Assembly: GCA_032718475.1 (NCBI GenBank)
Contig: JAUCBJ010008132.1
Location: 1 to 42,976, forward strand
Source: Nemertoderma westbladi
Taxonomy: Eukaryota; Xenacoelomorpha; Nemertodermatida; Nemertodermatidae
DNA length: 42,976 nt
Direction: 5' to 3'
The notes under the pieces were generated by a model that was given only the letters and a program-made list of their open reading frames with translations, was not told where the DNA came from and did no database searches. This document shows positions 38,833 to 42,976 of this stretch, piece after piece; the stretch's first letter is position 1; each line of letters begins with the position of its first letter. The position numbers were made by a program, and so were the translations under genes.

Positions 38833-41194
38833 ACAGTATAATAATTTAATACAACGTACGATGTTTCCCATAGTTCCATCTAACTTTTGTTATTGGGTTA
38901 TTTATACGCATGGCCATTCAGTTTGACAAAACATTAACTTTTCTGTCCATTACTCGAAACGGAAAATTTAGCCAAACTTTGACACTGATGAAAAGGCAGT
39001 CTGTAACGTAGGCCATGTAGGCCTACTTTAATTGTTTTTCAAACAAAATAATATATTCGATATAAAAACGTAACGGAAATCACTCTCTCAATCAATTTTT
39101 AGGAAAATTATGATATTCTGTTCTCGTGTGTTGAGTTTTACGCTTTTTGGCATATGGGCACTCATTTCGCTCGTATTAGAAAGATATAAACTCGTGCAAA
39201 ACTCAACCACTCTGATAATAATAGTCGAATATTACTAAACTAAAAATAACATTGAAAAAAGCGCTGCTTTCCGAATAGTTATATTGTTATCGAAAAATAT
39301 TAATATATACCCGACCTTGTTCGGTAAAACGTATGTAACGTGGTAGAAGGCACATAAAGATGAAATTGGATGTTGAATTTTGCCGATCACATTGATGGAA
39401 CATCGGTAAAATTTAGCTACATTAAAGAGCATCCTACCTAATATTACAATATTACAAAAAATTATTTACTATTAATTTTTCCATTTATTTAATAATTAAT
39501 TATTATAATCATTATAATCATCAATTAAGCAATATTATAATTATCAATAATCATTTAATTAAATTTTTCATAGTTAAATGAACCTCGTCTTTTTATTGAA
39601 AACAATTTCCGTAATTTTGGCCTTTTTGAAGGCCGTGTTTCGTCAGAGTTTGTAAAAGCTTTTGTGGGATAACTGGTTCGTTTGCTTTGCTGGCCAGTTC
39701 CCCCCCGGTCGCTGGAATACTCAAAAAGGGATCTATAGTTAAAATAGTGCAAGCTATCAGCTCATTGGCTGATTTGCGGTACGCAGTTATCTGGGCTCTG
39801 TTTAATCGGCCAACCAGCCTAAGAGGGTTGCGTCATAGCCCTGTTTTTGTATCTCCCAATAGAATTTGAGTTATCCTGGATTTTAACCTATCCTGAGCTA
39901 CTGAACTGAAATTTTCCTATCTCACTGCTCATCCTCTGTGTTGAACGGGAGCTTCGTGGAATAAGTGTAGTTGGTATTCTCGTAGTCACGAGTTTTTCAA
40001 AGCCACGAAAGAACGGCTTTATAGTGTTTTGTGCTTTTCTGCTTTTTAGCTCAACACTAGTAGGTTTAATTATAAGGACATATATCCTTTAACTGCATAT
40101 CGACCAAACTCATCAAACTGCCTGACGCACGGCATACTACTGACTGCTGAAACATTGCAAACTCATAATAATTAATGTTCAGTTGTTGTTTTATACTGCT
40201 ATTTACTGTCGGTTATTCATTATATTTGTGGATGAATTATTATATTTGGAATAACGAGAAACAACCCCGAAACCCAATATTCTTGATATACCGAAGGTAA
40301 GAGAGAAAGGTTACAGATAAACGATTGTGACTTATGTTAAAGTGGTTTGAAGTGAATCGAATGTTATTTGATAGACCCTACATGAGTCAGTCTGTGTTCC
40401 TTTTATATGTGACTAAAATCAGTGAAGATCGGCAGATTAGTGTGCAGTATTGTGCAGCATTGTGTATGAGTGAGTCTGTTAAAGAAGCATTTCCTAAAGA
40501 ATGCGCCATATATGTTAATTATAATTAAGCCATATCGTTGTGAGTAGTTTAAGTCATAACTCTGTTTATATAGATAGAGCGCCACGTCCTAAAGGAACTG
40601 TTAATATTCCCCAAAGGTGAATAATATTGTCAGAGATTATATAATACTGTCAGTCGAATAATACATTAGGCTTACATAGCAATAAGATTAAACCGTCGAA
40701 CCCAATCTCCCGGGTATAACCAGCGGGTGAATGATCGCGCACGGATTGGTTTCGACTAGTGTAGTGAATCAAATACTTGTCGTAGGCTAAAAAGCGATTT
40801 AATATCTAGAAGACATCATAATTTGGCGGGTTAAACTGCCAAAGGTCTGAAAGCGCGAACATTAAAGGATATAGCTTCTTTATTGCAGTAAGCAATAAGG
40901 TTGAAAATACCGGTCAACCGGTAAACCTGAACGGTATATCTGTAGGTCAGTAGGCCCAATTGCAAGAACCGGTACTTCTGTAGGTCCATAGGCCTAACTG
41001 TCCTAACCGGTACTTCCCGTATAAGTACATTAGTATTATTCGATTTGATTGTTGTATACCTGTAGGTCTTAGTACTTAATCAGGGAACGGCCGCCCTGGT
41101 TTTTATTGAGATTTTACTTATTTCTGTCAAGTTTTATTTGTTTGTAGGCCAGTATTGAACAGAAGACGTGTAAGCCTGATCTGATTGTACAGAC
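38833..41194. other. intergenic, no gene recognised
   Basis: 2.4 kb with only short open frames and no domain. It is AT-rich to about 39590, then more mixed. A donor-like AAGGTAAGAG occurs near 40295. It could belong to the non-coding leader of an element to the right, but nothing proves it. Confidence 0.4.
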
Positions 41195-41770
41195 AATTTG
41201 TAGGCCGAGCTGTTGTCTGATTGCTGTTAAGTCTGAACGGATTACAGTGTGTGTAGAGCACCTGTCCGATTAAGTACGGTTAGGAAGTAGGGGCAGCGAA
41301 TGCTGTAAGGTAAACCCCCAATTAAAGAATAAGTCGTACTACTGGGTTAGAACGCATACTCCCTAATCATTTCGGAGTCTGCATGTCCTGTGGTTTATTT
41401 AGGCTTGAGAGTAGTCTGCCATCGTTTAGTCTGTACTTTGTTTGTGTAAGTCTGTACAGGTAGCGTATAATTTTATTTAGATAATTTGTAGGCTGGATAG
41501 TTGTCTGGCTGTTGTTGGGTCTGAACGGATTGCAGCGTGTGTAGATCACTTGTCCGATAAAGAACGGTTAGGAAGTAGGGGCAGCGAATGCTGTAAGGTA
41601 AACCCCCAATTAAAGAATAAGTCGTACTACTGGGTTAGAACGCATACTACCTAATTATTTCAGAGTCTGCATATACCGTAGTTTGTTTAGGCTTGATAGT
41701 AGTCTGTCGGTATTTGGTCTGCATTTTGTTTAAGTAGTTTGTACGCGTTGCGTAATATTTATTATTCAGA
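41195..41770 (+). repeat. 288-bp tandem duplication
   Basis: Two units offset by 288 bp (for example GTCTGAACGGATT at 41231 and 41519). The most conserved part is GAATGCTGTAAGGTAAACCC through GGGTTAGAACGCATACT. The rest is more diverged, so the constraint or age is uneven. Confidence 0.85.
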
Positions 41771-42694
41771 GTTTATGCGATTATCCGCAACATTCATTCC
41801 CCAAGTTTGTTCCTACAGTAATTGTGTTTGTTATACATACCGTTATAGTTAAATTAACCCCAGTACTACACGGGCTGCTAGGCGTAGGTAAAGACTGGTG
41901 ATTTTGTGCACCGGTTACTCCAGCAGATGCCGTGGTTCTTTTAGCTGTTCAAGTATATTTAACTACTGATTATCTGTTGTACAAGTACTCGTACCTAATT
42001 TAGGGTTTAGTGTACAGTGCTTTCCGAAAGTAATTATTGTAGGCATTATATTTGTGTTGTAAAGTGGTTGATAGGCACCTTCGATTAGCTCTATTAGCTT
42101 CTAGGTAGGAACACTCCGTGATACATAACGTAGAACCTATAGCGATACGGCTATAGGTCGTCAGGCGGTGGTATTTTCCTATCTAGACAACGCAGTGTAT
42201 TTACTACTACTTATTATTTTCAAATACCGTAGTACCCTGTCCATTGTAATAACCAGATTTTCTAACCCTTTGTTAGGCTGGTTTGTAGACTTCTTGTAAA
42301 ATTACCCTAAAAATTCGTATTTGTGTTTTTGTAAATTTTTGTGTTTATTTAGAGATTGTAATCTCAACCCGAATCGTACGTAATTTGTAGTATAAGTAAC
42401 TTAGGTCAATTAGCATTATTTGTTTTAGTGTCTTATAAGTAACACTTCACTGAAAGCGTACCGCTTTGTGCAGTGATTACCCCCCAGAAATAATAACATT
42501 TATTTCAAACATTGACAAAACCCATTAAACGGGTATATATATATTATAAATCAAATCTAACGATTTATAAATAGTAGGCCTACCATACAACCATTAGGTC
42601 TCAATATCAGTTGGACTACTGCTCAAATAACGGTAATAAAGTAAGTAGAGTAACCAAGTAACCCTAAAGTACAGAAATTCAATTATTTAAAATA
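41771..42694. other. intergenic, no gene recognised
   Basis: No coding region or element that I can identify. Confidence 0.4.
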
Positions 42695-42976
42695 ATTGAT
42701 ATACCGGTATTTACGATAGGCCTATTATCTTTATTTCTGTAAATTTAGGCTGAAATTATACCGGTACTTATAATTAATTCTAGTCCAGAATTATATATAC
42801 TACAAACTGTAAGCTGTATACCGGTATTCCCGATAGGCCTATTATATATTTATATATATTTGTGCTAAAATTATACCGGTATTCTGAGATAAACCTAGTC
42901 TGTGATAATACTTATATATAATATAAGCATACCGGTATTCTAATATATTATATATATCACTCTACATTGAGTAGCA
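42695..42976. repeat. ATACCGGTAT tandem repeat, period about 58 bp
   Basis: ATACCGGTA recurs at 42701, 42758, 42818, 42873 and 42929. Alternate units also carry CGATAGGCCTATTAT, giving a higher-order period of about 117 bp. Both words are palindromes. The array runs to near the window end and may continue. Confidence 0.8.

Noticed and set aside
40334-40528. 64-codon open frame
   Set aside because: No homology pattern, no neighbouring exon signal, and length expected by chance in AT-rich DNA.

Overview
The window looks like animal (metazoan) nuclear DNA, most likely from a marine invertebrate. It has no operons or ribosome-binding sites. Instead it carries several eukaryotic retrotransposon types, a tRNA-derived SINE, a PIF/Harbinger transposase exon ending at a splice donor, microsatellites and AT-rich intergenic DNA. 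Palindromic ACCGGT and AGGCCT words are frequent. The phylum cannot be fixed from sequence alone.

Layout: (1) 1-2127: intergenic DNA with dispersed repeat fragments. (2) 2128-5910: an almost intact, GC-rich LINE on the minus strand, flanked by a 13-bp target-site duplication. It has an N-terminal cysteine cluster, a reverse transcriptase and a probable restriction-like endonuclease. It is broken by one frameshift at the YADD motif and one nonsense codon, and a 57-66 bp minisatellite sits inside its RT. (3) 6203-13871: a Ty3/gypsy LTR retrotransposon on the plus strand with two 207-bp LTRs that look identical, a TGG-type primer site, a polypurine tract, gag and a complete pol. Gag carries an in-frame TGA and meets pol through a +1 frame change at an A7G3 run. 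(4) 13872-17237: repeats, a tRNA-derived SINE, and the only convincing host-type gene, an intronless SLC18B1-like MFS transporter (15936-17237). (5) 18911-19371: a CTAACTCT-type tandem array flanked by two related hairpin modules. (6) About 19490-24360: a decayed BEL/Pao-like element on the minus strand that keeps gag and protease but shows no RT or integrase. A canonical-form -1 slippery heptamer lies at its gag/protease join. (7) 25349-29025: a heavily decayed APE-type LINE (L1/Tx1-like). (8) 29185-29893: PIF/Harbinger remnants. (9) 30480-42976: no recognisable gene. This part holds tandem duplications, palindromes, MITE-like elements, a second SINE copy on the opposite strand, a foldback-like element with long repetitive inverted termini (35041-37617), and tandem repeats near the right edge.

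The genes do not form a pathway; the window is a transposon-dense stretch around one transporter gene. The points most worth following up are the RT-internal minisatellite, the recoding candidates in the gypsy and BEL elements, the new-looking SINE family, the GTGGGGC-ended family with GACA tracts, and the foldback-like element. All alignments were made by eye.
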